DNA from: Candidatus Caldilinea saccharophila
GTDB lineage: Bacteria; Chloroflexota; Anaerolineae; Caldilineales; Caldilineaceae
Assembly: GCA_016710365.1 (NCBI GenBank)
Contig: JADJVW010000056.1
Location: 1 to 6,945 of the forward strand
Length of the DNA: 6,945 nt
Direction: 5' to 3'
The notes beneath the pieces were generated by a model. That model was not told where the DNA came from, made no database searches, and saw nothing but the letters and a program-made list of their open reading frames with translations. Each line of letters starts with the position of its first letter. Within the stretch, counting starts at the first letter, position 1. The position numbers were made by a program, and so were the translations under genes. Positions 1-6,945 of this stretch are shown piece after piece.

Positions 1-367
1 GTGATGGGCGACTTCAACGCCGTCAGCCGGTGGGACTGGTCGGAGGATCGTCTTGCCGCGCTGCGTGACAAGCCGACGCGCCAGGGAGGCAACCTTGCCG
101 GCGACAAGCAAGGCCCGCAGGTGATCGACGCGATGGAAAAGGCCGGCTACGTCGATCTCTATCGGCGTTTTGGCGGAGTCGGGCGCAGTGACCTTCCCGT
201 AGACTGACTGGCCGATCCGCATCGACTATATTTTTGCCAGTGCGTCGTTGGCGCCCGCGGTCACAAACTGCACGATTTGGACGGCTGCCGACGGCGTCTC
301 CGACCATCGACCGGTGGTGGCGGACTTCACCCTGGAGTCAGAATCCAATGGACACCAATCTGCTTGA
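1..367 (+). CDS. Endonuclease/exonuclease/phosphatase family protein, C-terminal part, frameshifted
   Basis: The window opens inside this gene, so the start is missing. Frame 1 reads VMGDFNAV at once, the GDFN metal/phosphate-site motif of the EEP (DNase I/Mg-dependent phosphoesterase) fold, and continues to a stop at 205-207. The rest of the domain is in frame 2 from 209: WPIRIDYIFAS, then SDHRPVVADF, whose His is the family's catalytic His near the C-terminus, ending at the TGA at 365-367. The break is explained by a tandem GACT GACT at 202-209; removing one copy joins PVD directly to WPIRIDYIF. Enzymes of this family hydrolyse phosphodiesters in nucleic acids, lipids or other substrates; the substrate cannot be told from this fragment. 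The 3' end overlaps the next gene by 20 bases, suggesting cotranscription. The family call is firm; whether the frameshift is real is open. Confidence 0.85.
202..209 (+). repeat. 4-bp tandem duplication (GACT x2) causing a frameshift
   Basis: GACT occurs twice in a row. The second copy creates the TGA stop at 205-207 and shifts the EEP reading frame by one. Deleting either copy restores a continuous, family-like sequence through the RIDYIF and SDHRP motifs. Slipped-strand duplication or an assembly/read error would both produce this. Confidence 0.75.
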
Positions 368-1259
368 TTCATTGCCCGCATCGCTGCCTGCGTCACTGCC
401 TGCTGACAAGCGGCAAACTGTCGTTGACCTGGTCAACGCGCTGGCGGCGACATCCGGCGTCGTCGCTGTCGTGTTGGGCGGCTCGTATGCACGGGGGACG
501 GCGCGCCCCGCTTCCGACGTCGATCTGGGTATCTACTATTATCCCGACGCGCCGTTCCGCATCGATGCGATCGCCCAGATCGCGCAGGCCACGGCTGTCC
601 AACCGCCCACCGTCACTGACTTCTACGCATGGGGCGCGTGGGTTAACGGCGGCGCCTGGCTTCACACGGCGTCCGGCAAGGTTGATTTTCTCTACCGCAA
701 CGTCGAACAGGTCACCCACACGATTGCCGAGGCGGAGCAGGGCGTTGTCCATCACGACTATCCGCAGCAGCCGCCCTATGGTTTCTACAGTGTCACCTAT
801 CTGGCTGAGACGCAGGTTTGCCTGCCGCTGTTCGACCCTGCCGGCGTCATCCGCGCGCTGAAAGCGCGTGTGGCGCGCTACCCTGAGCCGTTGCACCAGC
901 GCGTGGTCAACGATGCGCTCTGGAGCGCCGAGTTCACGTTGTTGCATGCGCGCGGCTTTGCGGCGCAAGGCGACATCTACAACACGGTTGGCTGCCTCAC
1001 CCGCACGGCGACGAATCTGACTCAGGCGCTCTTTGCGCTGAATCGCTGCTATTACATGAGCGACAAGGGCGCGCTGCAGATGATCGACCAGTTTGCCCTC
1101 AAGCCGGACGATTACGCACAGTCGCTCGGCGCCATCCTGGCCGCGCCCGGACGTGATGCGCAGGCATTGAGCCACACGGTCGCCGCGCTGGAATATCTCT
1201 GGCGGCGCACCGTGGCATTGACGGACGGCGCGTATCGTCCCAATTTTGTGATGACGTAA
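348..1259 (+). CDS. Nucleotidyltransferase-domain protein (Pol beta/MNT-like superfamily)
   Basis: An intact protein of 303 residues. The start is the ATG at 348, chosen because GGAG at 334-337 lies 10 bases upstream; the frame stays open to 234 but that part lies over the EEP gene. Residues 45-59 hold GS, ten residues, then D57-V-D59, a perfect GSX10DXD metal-binding nucleotidyltransferase motif after a hydrophobic strand (VVAVVLGG). Downstream (about 95-300) is a mostly helical region, including a stretch around TATNLTQALFALN, resembling the C-terminal parts of DUF4037-type or aminoglycoside-nucleotidyltransferase-like proteins. The family transfers a nucleotide to small molecules, proteins or RNA; the substrate here is unknown. 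No signal peptide or membrane segment is seen, so it is probably cytosolic. Only four bases separate its stop from the following rarA start. Residues 9-19 carry a short LPAS repeat. The fold call is firm, the function is not. Confidence 0.85.
   Translation: MDTNLLDSLPASLPASLPADKRQTVVDLVNALAATSGVVAVVLGGSYARGTARPASDVDLGIYYYPDAPFRIDAIAQIAQATAVQPPTVTDFYAWGAWVNGGAWLHTASGKVDFLYRNVEQVTHTIAEAEQGVVHHDYPQQPPYGFYSVTYLAETQVCLPLFDPAGVIRALKARVARYPEPLHQRVVNDALWSAEFTLLHARGFAAQGDIYNTVGCLTRTATNLTQALFALNRCYYMSDKGALQMIDQFALKPDDYAQSLGAILAAPGRDAQALSHTVAALEYLWRRTVALTDGAYRPNFVMT
372..407 (+). repeat. Imperfect 12-bp tandem repeat encoding LPAS-LPAS-LPAD
   Basis: Three consecutive 12-base units near the start of the nucleotidyltransferase gene encode LPAS, LPAS and LPAD. 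The units differ at synonymous positions, so the repeat is not a recent exact duplication. It lies before the catalytic domain and is probably a flexible N-terminal tail. Confidence 0.6.
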
Positions 1260-1263
1260 CACG

Positions 1264-2918
<1,655 letters not shown>

Positions 2919-2922
<4 letters not shown>

Positions 2923-3677
2923 CGCGCAACCGCCGCGACGCCGATGCCCTCCGCCAGAGCGCGGAAAGGTTGCCGCAGATCGAACGACCGGTGGTGATGG
3001 AGGGCAGGCTGGAGGAACTTCCCCTCTTTTTATCCCTGCAAACCAAATCAACTCTGCAAATTAAAGAGGAAGCGCTGGCCGCCAACCCTCGCCCCTCGCC
3101 CCTCGCCCCTTCCTCGCGCTTACGCTTCGACGCCATTGTCGGCTACAACGCGCTGCTCGACGAGGCGGACAAGGCCGCGGCTTGCCAGGAGCTTGCCAGC
3201 CTGCTGGCGCCCGGCGGCGTGATCAGCCTGGCCGAGCGCGTCCCGCGGCGCACGCAGCGGCTGTACGCACTGATCGACGCGTCTATGCTTGACGCTGATC
3301 TGCTGGAACGCTGGCAACGCGCTGAGGAAGCTATCTACGCCGATCCCGCCGACCCGCTGGTCAGTTGGGACGAACACGATCTCCGTGCATTTCTAATGGA
3401 GGCCGGCCTGACCGTCTCGCTGCAAGGCGAGGCGGAGACGAGCGAAACGCTGATCACACCGGCGATGCTCGCCCGCTGGTTCACGCCGGTCAGCGGCGGG
3501 AAGCCGGCCTACATCGACCGGCTGGCCGCGGCGTTGCAGCCCGACGAAATTGTGCACATTCGGCAACTGTTTGAACGGCAGTTGACCGGACAGCCAGTGC
3601 TCTGGCAAACTTACACTGCGTTTGTAGTGGCGCGATTTCCCCAATCGCGCTCACGGAAAGATGAGGACGAGACATGA
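2919..3677 (+). CDS. Methyltransferase-like C-terminal domain, probably the end of the rarA polypeptide
   Basis: This frame-3 stretch has no convincing start or ribosome site of its own; it continues the rarA reading after an indel cluster at 2860-2906. The domain begins upstream at about 2839 with IVLDLKAG, resembling methyltransferase motif I (VLDLGAG). A short frame-2 patch (2867-2878, LLTW) and frame-3 EGGVYALTRN then rebuild the next helix and strand. FDAIVGYNALL (from 3126) resembles motif IV, and LLAPGGVISLAE (from 3201) the post-motif strand of class I SAM methyltransferases. The glycine-rich loop is damaged in this sequence, so activity cannot be judged. Residues from about 3022 to 3117 are a low-complexity insertion between EELP and RFDAIV. 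The rest is helical with no further motif I recognise. The stop overlaps the next start as ATGA. Corrected, 1264-3677 would encode about 804 residues, against roughly 450 for ordinary RarA. Confidence 0.6.
3018..3117 (+). repeat. Second in-frame low-complexity insertion, with CCCTCGC heptamers
   Basis: Three exact tandem copies of CCCTCGC lie at 3086-3106, followed by a degenerate continuation to about 3117. Just upstream is an AT-rich stretch (about 3027-3068) bounded by an imperfect inverted repeat: CTTCCCCTCTTT at 3018-3029 against AAAGAGGAAG at 3063-3072, with two unpaired Cs. The segment is open in frame and encodes a proline/serine-rich stretch (ANPRPSPLAPSS) between EELP and RFDAIV of the methyltransferase-like domain, where a short loop is expected. 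Its composition differs from the flanking GC-rich coding sequence. Confidence 0.6.
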
Positions 3678-4437
3678 CAAACTACATGACTCTCTCTAAC
3701 GATGAATTGCTGGCTTGCATAGAAATCGCTGGCATCACTTTGTCGCCTGAGTTGCTCCGCGTCCTGCTGGCGCGCCGGCTCGAGCTGCGGGAGAGCATCT
3801 TAGAGAGGTTCACCGCCTCGATCGATGATGACTGGGATGATTCTGACGATCCACGCTGGTATCGCGCAGTTCACTACGGATTCCTGCTGATTGCCTATCG
3901 CGAACGCAAGGCGCTGCCGATCTTGCCGCCATCTACACGAACACCGAGAGCTATGAAAATTTGATCGAGTGGTTCGAGGAAGAGCCTGCTCATTTTGGCC
4001 CCGCCGCGATTCCGGTCTTTCAAGCCGTGGTGGACGCGGCGCCGGGGCTAGAATGGGATTTCGGCGCGGCGATGAGCGTCTCCATCTTAAGCGCGATCGC
4101 GATGCGGTTTCCACAGACGCGGCAGGAAATCGTGTCATTTCTGCGTTCGCACCTGCCGCCCCTCCACATGAACGGGAACTTGACGCCGGACAACGATGAC
4201 GAGATCGACGAACTGTGGGCAAGCATCGTTGACGCCTTGGCCGAGTTGCGCGACTTTGACAGCAAGCAACAGGTGCTCGCTATGTTCGACGCCGACCTGA
4301 TCGATCCCACCGAAATTGATCGAGAGAGCTATCTCGACGCGCTGACTGAACCGCCATCTTCAGAGAAAAAGCCACCGTTCGACATCTTCGCGATGTATGC
4401 CCGCGTGGCCAAGTTCAACACGCCGAAAGACGTGTAA
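3674..4437 (+). CDS. DUF1186-like helical-repeat protein, one frameshift
   Basis: The ATG at 3674 overlaps the previous stop (ATGA), with GAGGA about seven bases upstream, so translation is probably coupled. Frame 2 encodes the first 80 or so residues up to ERKALPI. Frame 1 carries the rest from FAAIYTNTESYENLIEWF to the TAA at 4435-4437. A single lost T in ATCTT(T)GCC at 3920-3924 would join them into a 254-residue protein. The sequence is acidic and helical, with repeat-like segments (HYGFLLIAYRERKALPI; AIPVFQAVVDAA; IVDALAELRDFDSKQQVLAM). The order of LIAYRERKALPI, a run of helices and a late D-x-IDPTEID segment recalls DUF1186/HEAT-like proteins, whose function is unknown to me; I assign this from memory of the pattern. 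No catalytic motif, signal peptide or membrane segment is visible. The first 200 bases are less GC-rich than the neighbours. Confidence 0.6.
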
Positions 4438-4756
4438 GCAAATGTTTCAATCCGGATGACATTTGCCCAGGAGACAGTGCGCACCTGGTTTGGAATCTTG
4501 CACGCGTTCGGCGCTTACTCGTCGCAGACGCCGGGGCCGGACAATGACAATCCGACAGTGTGCTCGCGCACGACAGAGTACGTTGTCTGCGCCTTCCCCA
4601 ACGGCGCGCTGGTCGTCGCCCCACACTTTCGCCACTAGGAAGACGCCTGGCCCAGCGACTTCTTCCGCGACGCTGCGTTGGACGTGGGCGGCGCAGCCGC
4701 TGGACGTTGTCTGGCGCCCGCTGCAGCCAATCTATGTCCAGCGGCTGCGCGTCTGA
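4438..4756 (+). pseudogene. Decayed C-terminal remnant of an unidentified protein
   Basis: Directly after the preceding stop, frame 1 reads a protein-like sequence (ETVRTWFGILHAFGAY, DNDNPTVCSRTTEYVVCAF, NGALVVAPHFRH) interrupted by TAG at 4636-4638. The same frame continues plausibly (EDAWPSDFFRDAALD) to about 4680, then loses coherence. Frame 2 gives a coding-like tail, LDVVWRPLQPIYVQRLRV, ending at the TGA at 4754-4756. An in-frame stop, a frame change and no convincing start or ribosome site indicate a broken remnant lacking its N-terminal part and some internal sequence. I do not recognise the family. An open frame at 4456-4638 could be expressed as a 60-residue peptide, but I consider this unlikely. 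Confidence 0.55.
4691..4750 (+). repeat. 15-bp perfect inverted repeat (hairpin, 30-base loop)
   Basis: GCGCAGCCGCTGGAC at 4691-4705 is the exact reverse complement of 4736-4750. The stem is GC-rich and the loop is 30 bases. It ends four bases before the remnant gene's last stop codon. No T-run follows, so it is not a standard intrinsic terminator, but such a stem could still slow transcription or protect an RNA 3' end before the toxin-antitoxin genes. Confidence 0.65.
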
Positions 4757-4770
4757 GCAGCATCAGGCCA

Positions 4771-4803
4771 TTAATATATTGAGTTACGCCTTATATTGCG
4801 CAA
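4771..4803 (+). promoter_or_regulatory. Candidate promoter/operator of the antitoxin-toxin pair
   Basis: An AT-rich island in GC-rich surroundings sits 39 bases upstream of the antitoxin start. TATATT at 4792-4797 is a fair -10 element; TTAATA at 4771-4776 is a weak -35 with 15-bp spacing. The 8-bp palindromes AATATATT (4773-4780) and TTGCGCAA (4796-4803), and the direct repeat ATATTGAG/ATATTGCG 17 bases apart, could be half-sites for autorepression by the ribbon-helix-helix antitoxin, as is usual for such operons. This is inferred from position and symmetry only. Confidence 0.3.
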
Positions 4804-4830
4804 CTGCACAGAGATGAATGATTTTGCCAA

Positions 4831-4836
4831 AGGGGG
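4831..4836 (+). promoter_or_regulatory. Strong Shine-Dalgarno site deciding the antitoxin start
   Basis: AGGGGG lies five bases before the ATG at 4842. An in-frame ATG at 4818 has no comparable site and would place the Shine-Dalgarno inside the coding sequence, so 4842 is preferred. Confidence 0.6.
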
Positions 4837-4841
4837 AAAAG

Positions 4842-5099
4842 ATGGTTCGCACCCATATTCAACTTACAGAAGAACAAGCGCAGCGGCTGAAACAGCTTGC
4901 CGTGCGCGAGGGCGTTTCTATGGCTACGCTAATTCGGTGCAGCGTCGATTGCTATGTGCAGGGAAACGAACTCAACGATGCAAAGACTAACAAAGCGCGC
5001 GCCTTATCTGTTATCGGAAAATATACATCGCAGCAGGGCGACATAAGTCAGGAACATGATCGCTACCTGGCCACACTATATGCCGAAGTGGGGTCTTGA
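4842..5099 (+). CDS. Ribbon-helix-helix (CopG/VapB-like) antitoxin
   Basis: An 85-residue protein starting MVRTHIQLTEEQAQRLKQLA. This is the classic ribbon-helix-helix layout: a short strand (residues 3-8, RTHIQL) for DNA contact, then TEEQAQRLKQLAVREGVSMATLI forming two helices around the REGVS turn. The remainder (about 35-85) is a hydrophilic tail, the part that in such antitoxins usually wraps and blocks the PIN toxin. It probably neutralises the downstream toxin and represses its own operon. Its stop overlaps the toxin start by three bases (TTGA), which supports a coupled toxin-antitoxin pair. Base composition is more AT-rich than the flanking genes, consistent with horizontal acquisition. 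Length and domain are complete, so it looks functional even though its partner is truncated. Confidence 0.85.
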   Translation: MVRTHIQLTEEQAQRLKQLAVREGVSMATLIRCSVDCYVQGNELNDAKTNKARALSVIGKYTSQQGDISQEHDRYLATLYAEVGS

Positions 5100-5347
5100 T
5101 CTTTGTTGATACTCCTGCCTTCTACAGTTTACTGGATCGCGCCGACGCTAATCATGTCGCGGCAAGCGAACGCTGGCGCCGACTCGTGGCGGACGATGTA
5201 GAATTGGTCACCTCTAACTATATTCTGGTTGAAACGACGGCGCTTGTGCAAGGACGGCTGGGCATGGCCGCTGCGCGTGATTTCCACGAAGACATCATGC
5301 CGCTGCTCACAGTTTATTGGGTTGATAGCAGAGCAGTCAAAACGTAA
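5096..5347 (+). CDS. VapC-like PIN-domain toxin, C-terminally truncated
   Basis: The start is TTG at 5096, overlapping the antitoxin TGA; no better start exists because the conserved first strand begins right there (IFVDTPAFYSLLD). PIN toxins are Mg-dependent RNases with three or four acidic residues. Visible are D5 (FVDT) and E46 in NYILVETTALVQ. The following helix (GMAAARDFHEDIMP) and strand (LLTVYWVD) are present, but the protein then ends with SRAVKT and a stop at residue 83, where the family runs to about 130-145. The later conserved Asp residues and the last helices and strands are absent. No other frame downstream supplies them; the next gene starts 21 bases later. This suggests a deletion removed the 3' end rather than a simple frameshift. 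It is probably inactive as a nuclease, leaving an orphan antitoxin. Confidence 0.8.
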   Translation: MIFVDTPAFYSLLDRADANHVAASERWRRLVADDVELVTSNYILVETTALVQGRLGMAAARDFHEDIMPLLTVYWVDSRAVKT

Positions 5348-5368
5348 ATCGGAGCAAGTAAAGAGTCT

Positions 5369-6370
5369 ATGATGCACGCACATTCTCACTATCCTGACGG
5401 ACGACCGGCAGCACTCAAGCGCATGACAGCAACCGACCAGGGCGTCGTGCTGCGCCACGGCGACGGGCCGGGCGGGTGCGACCAGGACGGCGCGCGCGAT
5501 GTCTGGGTCTATGTCGCCGATGGCGTCTATTACATGCACTATGACGGCGCCGGTCCGCATGGCTGGCTCGCCTGCCTGGCGCGCAGCACCGATCTGGCAA
5601 CCTGGGAGAAGCTGGGGCCGGTGCTGACGCTGGGCGCGCCCGGCGACCCCGACGCAAAATCGGCCAGTTACGGCGTCACCTACTGTGACGGCGGCGACTG
5701 GCACATGTTCTATCTGGGAACGCCTAATGTGTCCGACCCGATCAACCGCATCCCCGCCTTCCCCTATCTGACGTTGAAGGCCAGGGGCGCGGGGCCGGCT
5801 GGCCCGTGGACAAAGCAGCCCGGCGTTGTGCCGTTCACCATTAAGCCTGAAACTTATTACTCCATCACTACCAGCCCCGGCATGGTGATTCAGTCCGGGG
5901 ACGAATATCTCCAATTCTTCAGCGCTACGACCACAAAGACAGACAGCCCTTATGTCCAGCGCACGCTTGGCATTGCCAGAACCACCGATCTCGATGGCGC
6001 ATGGCGCATCGACCCGTCGCCCATCGCACCGATCGAGGAGCAGATCGAGAATGCATCGCTCTACTACGAGCCGGCCAACGCCACCTGGTTTCTCTTCACC
6101 AACCACATCGGGCTGGACGACAACGAATACACCGATGCCATCTGGGTCTACTGGAGCCAGGATCTGAACTGCTGGCATCCCGCCGACAAAGCAGTGGTGC
6201 TGGATGGCGCCAACTGTTCCTGGTCGCGACGCTGCATCGGTCTGCCTTCGGTGGTGCAGGCGGACAAGCGGCTGGCGATCTTCTACGATGCCCCCAGCGG
6301 CGACAGCACCAGTCACATGCGGCGCGATGTAGGGTTGGCCTGGTTGGATCTACCGCTGACGCCCCCTTGA
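5369..6370 (+). CDS. Glycoside hydrolase of the five-bladed beta-propeller type (GH43/GH130-like)
   Basis: An intact protein of 333 residues. It starts at ATG 5369 (a second ATG follows at 5372), after an AAGAG-containing stretch. Propeller-blade strands recur: DVWVYVADGVYYMHYDG (about 44-60), LACLARSTDLATWEKLGPVL (67-86), DWHMFYLGT, EYLQFFSATT, TLGIARTTDLDGAWRIDP, ANATWFLFTNH, DAIWVYWSQDL and LAIFYDAP. Blade motifs of the form 'ARSTDLATWEK' are typical of GH32/43/62/68/130 enzymes. Acidic residues near D40, D44 and D59 and the glutamates in EEQIENASLYYEPAN (about residues 217-231) are candidate catalytic residues, but I cannot assign them. It probably acts on plant-derived or other glycosides or glycosyl phosphates. 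No signal peptide is visible, so it is likely cytosolic and acts on imported oligosaccharides. The downstream MDR dehydrogenase fits a sugar-use cluster. Superfamily firm, exact family uncertain. Confidence 0.75.
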   Translation: MMHAHSHYPDGRPAALKRMTATDQGVVLRHGDGPGGCDQDGARDVWVYVADGVYYMHYDGAGPHGWLACLARSTDLATWEKLGPVLTLGAPGDPDAKSASYGVTYCDGGDWHMFYLGTPNVSDPINRIPAFPYLTLKARGAGPAGPWTKQPGVVPFTIKPETYYSITTSPGMVIQSGDEYLQFFSATTTKTDSPYVQRTLGIARTTDLDGAWRIDPSPIAPIEEQIENASLYYEPANATWFLFTNHIGLDDNEYTDAIWVYWSQDLNCWHPADKAVVLDGANCSWSRRCIGLPSVVQADKRLAIFYDAPSGDSTSHMRRDVGLAWLDLPLTPP

Positions 6371-6416
6371 TTCAGCGCTGCTGCTGAATGCGTCGAGACG
6401 GGCTGCAACAGCTTTT
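6371..6416 (+). terminator. Weak hairpins after the glycosidase; possible terminator
   Basis: TTCAGC at 6371-6376 pairs with GCTGAA at 6383-6388 immediately after the stop codon. A second, four-base stem GCTG/CAGC (6402-6412) is followed by TTTT at 6413-6416. Both are weak, and either may only slow transcription between the glycosidase and the dehydrogenase. The rest of the gap up to 6431 shows nothing recognisable. Confidence 0.25.
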
Positions 6417-6449
6417 GAACCCAATTTGTCAATGAAAGAGTCAAGATTT

Positions 6450-6945
6450 ATGCAAGCACTAGTATGGGAAGCCCCGCGTTCAATGGCCCTGCGTGATGCT
6501 CCGCTGCCCACACCGGAAGCCGGCGAAGCGCTGATCCGCGTGGCCTACGCCGGTATCTGCGGCTCGGAGTTGAGCGGCTATCTCGGGCACAACTCCTTGC
6601 GCGTGCCGCCGCTGATCATGGGGCACGAATTTTCGGGCGAAATTGTTGAGTTGGGCGAGCAGGCGACCGCGCTGAATCCGGCGCTGCAGGTCGGGCAGGC
6701 GGTGACGGTCAATCCGCTCTCGTGCCGCGGCCAGTCGGAGCTGCAGGCGCGCGGGCTGGATCATCTCTGCCCGACGCGCGTGCTGCTGGGCGCGCACCGG
6801 CCCGGCGCCTATGCCGAATTTGTCGCCGCGCCGGCTGGTTCCGTGCTGCCGCTGCCGGCCGCGGTCTCGCTGCGCACCGGCGCGCTGACCGAACCGGTCG
6901 CCTGCGGGGTGCGCATCGGCGAGCTGGCGGGCAACGTGGCCGGGC
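6450..6945 (+). CDS. Zinc-dependent MDR alcohol/polyol dehydrogenase, N-terminal part (3' end outside window)
   Basis: The gene runs off the end after 165 codons. The start is ATG 6450, with AAAGAG at 6435-6440 nine bases upstream; the in-frame ATG at 6432 lacks a good ribosome site. The GroES-like domain is clear: MQALVWEAP, then AYAGICGSE with C37 as a catalytic-zinc ligand, GHEFSGEIVELG with H59-E60, GQAVTVNPL (82-90), GAYAEFVAAP and TEPVACGVRIG, with the Glu that commonly contacts the catalytic zinc. These are features of threonine/sorbitol dehydrogenase-like members that oxidise alcohols with NAD(P). The structural-zinc lobe, normally four cysteines, reads NPLSCRGQSELQARGLDHLC, so only C92 and C107 remain and their spacing is off by one. 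The Rossmann domain lies beyond the window. Its position after a glycosidase suggests sugar or polyol oxidation; the substrate is unknown. Confidence 0.9.
   Translation, partial: MQALVWEAPRSMALRDAPLPTPEAGEALIRVAYAGICGSELSGYLGHNSLRVPPLIMGHEFSGEIVELGEQATALNPALQVGQAVTVNPLSCRGQSELQARGLDHLCPTRVLLGAHRPGAYAEFVAAPAGSVLPLPAAVSLRTGALTEPVACGVRIGELAGNVAG

Noticed and set aside
234..347. N-terminal extension of the nucleotidyltransferase to 234
   Set aside because: The extension lies over the EEP catalytic-His coding region and is arginine-rich; ATG 348 has a good GGAG at the right distance.
4818..4841. Eight-residue N-terminal extension of the antitoxin
   Set aside because: The strong AGGGGG site would lie inside this extension, and family proteins begin at the RTHIQL strand.
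5129..6316. A 395-codon open frame on the minus strand opposite the toxin and glycosidase genes
   Set aside because: Its translation is rich in R, G, A and V with no motif, it spans two real genes and their junction, and the plus-strand protein is clearly conserved. It is a mirror of GC-rich codon use.
6432..6449. Alternative dehydrogenase start at 6432
   Set aside because: No ribosome site lies upstream of it, while AAAGAG is well placed for 6450, where the conserved MQALVWEAP begins.

Overview
The window looks like a chromosomal segment from a GC-rich, uncultured bacterium. Protein style and gene content suggest Chloroflexota (Anaerolineae/Caldilineae-like); this is an impression from family resemblance, not a computed placement. 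Every gene I can support is on the + strand. The long minus-strand reading frames look like shadows of these genes.

Layout. (1) 1-367: the C-terminal end of an endonuclease/exonuclease/phosphatase (EEP) protein, frame-broken by a 4-bp GACT duplication. (2) 348-1259: an intact nucleotidyltransferase-fold protein with a perfect GSX10DXD motif. (3) 1264-3677: a long rarA-type AAA+ ATPase gene whose C-terminus appears fused to a methyltransferase-like domain. It has at least three indel sites and two low-complexity repeat insertions that both stay in frame. (4) 3674-4437: a helical DUF1186-like protein coupled to (3) by an ATGA overlap and carrying one frameshift. (5) 4438-4756: a degraded remnant of an unidentified protein, ending in a 15-bp perfect inverted repeat. 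(6) 4842-5347: a ribbon-helix-helix antitoxin with a VapC-like PIN toxin that has lost its C-terminal half. This block is visibly more AT-rich than its flanks. (7) 5369-6370: an intact five-bladed beta-propeller glycosidase (GH43/GH130-like). (8) 6450-6945: the N-terminal half of a zinc-dependent MDR alcohol/polyol dehydrogenase, running off the end.

How the genes fit together. Genes (1)-(4) are tightly packed and overlapping and probably form one transcription unit around nucleic-acid maintenance. The middle (5)-(6) is a decayed, probably acquired patch. Genes (7)-(8) look like the start of a carbohydrate-use block.

The main oddities are the two heptamer-based repeat insertions inside the RarA reading frame, the RarA-methyltransferase fusion, and the density of small indels between 190 and 3930. 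Several indels look like lost homopolymer bases, so sequencing error must be excluded before gene decay is claimed. I found no clearly new defence or mobile system here.
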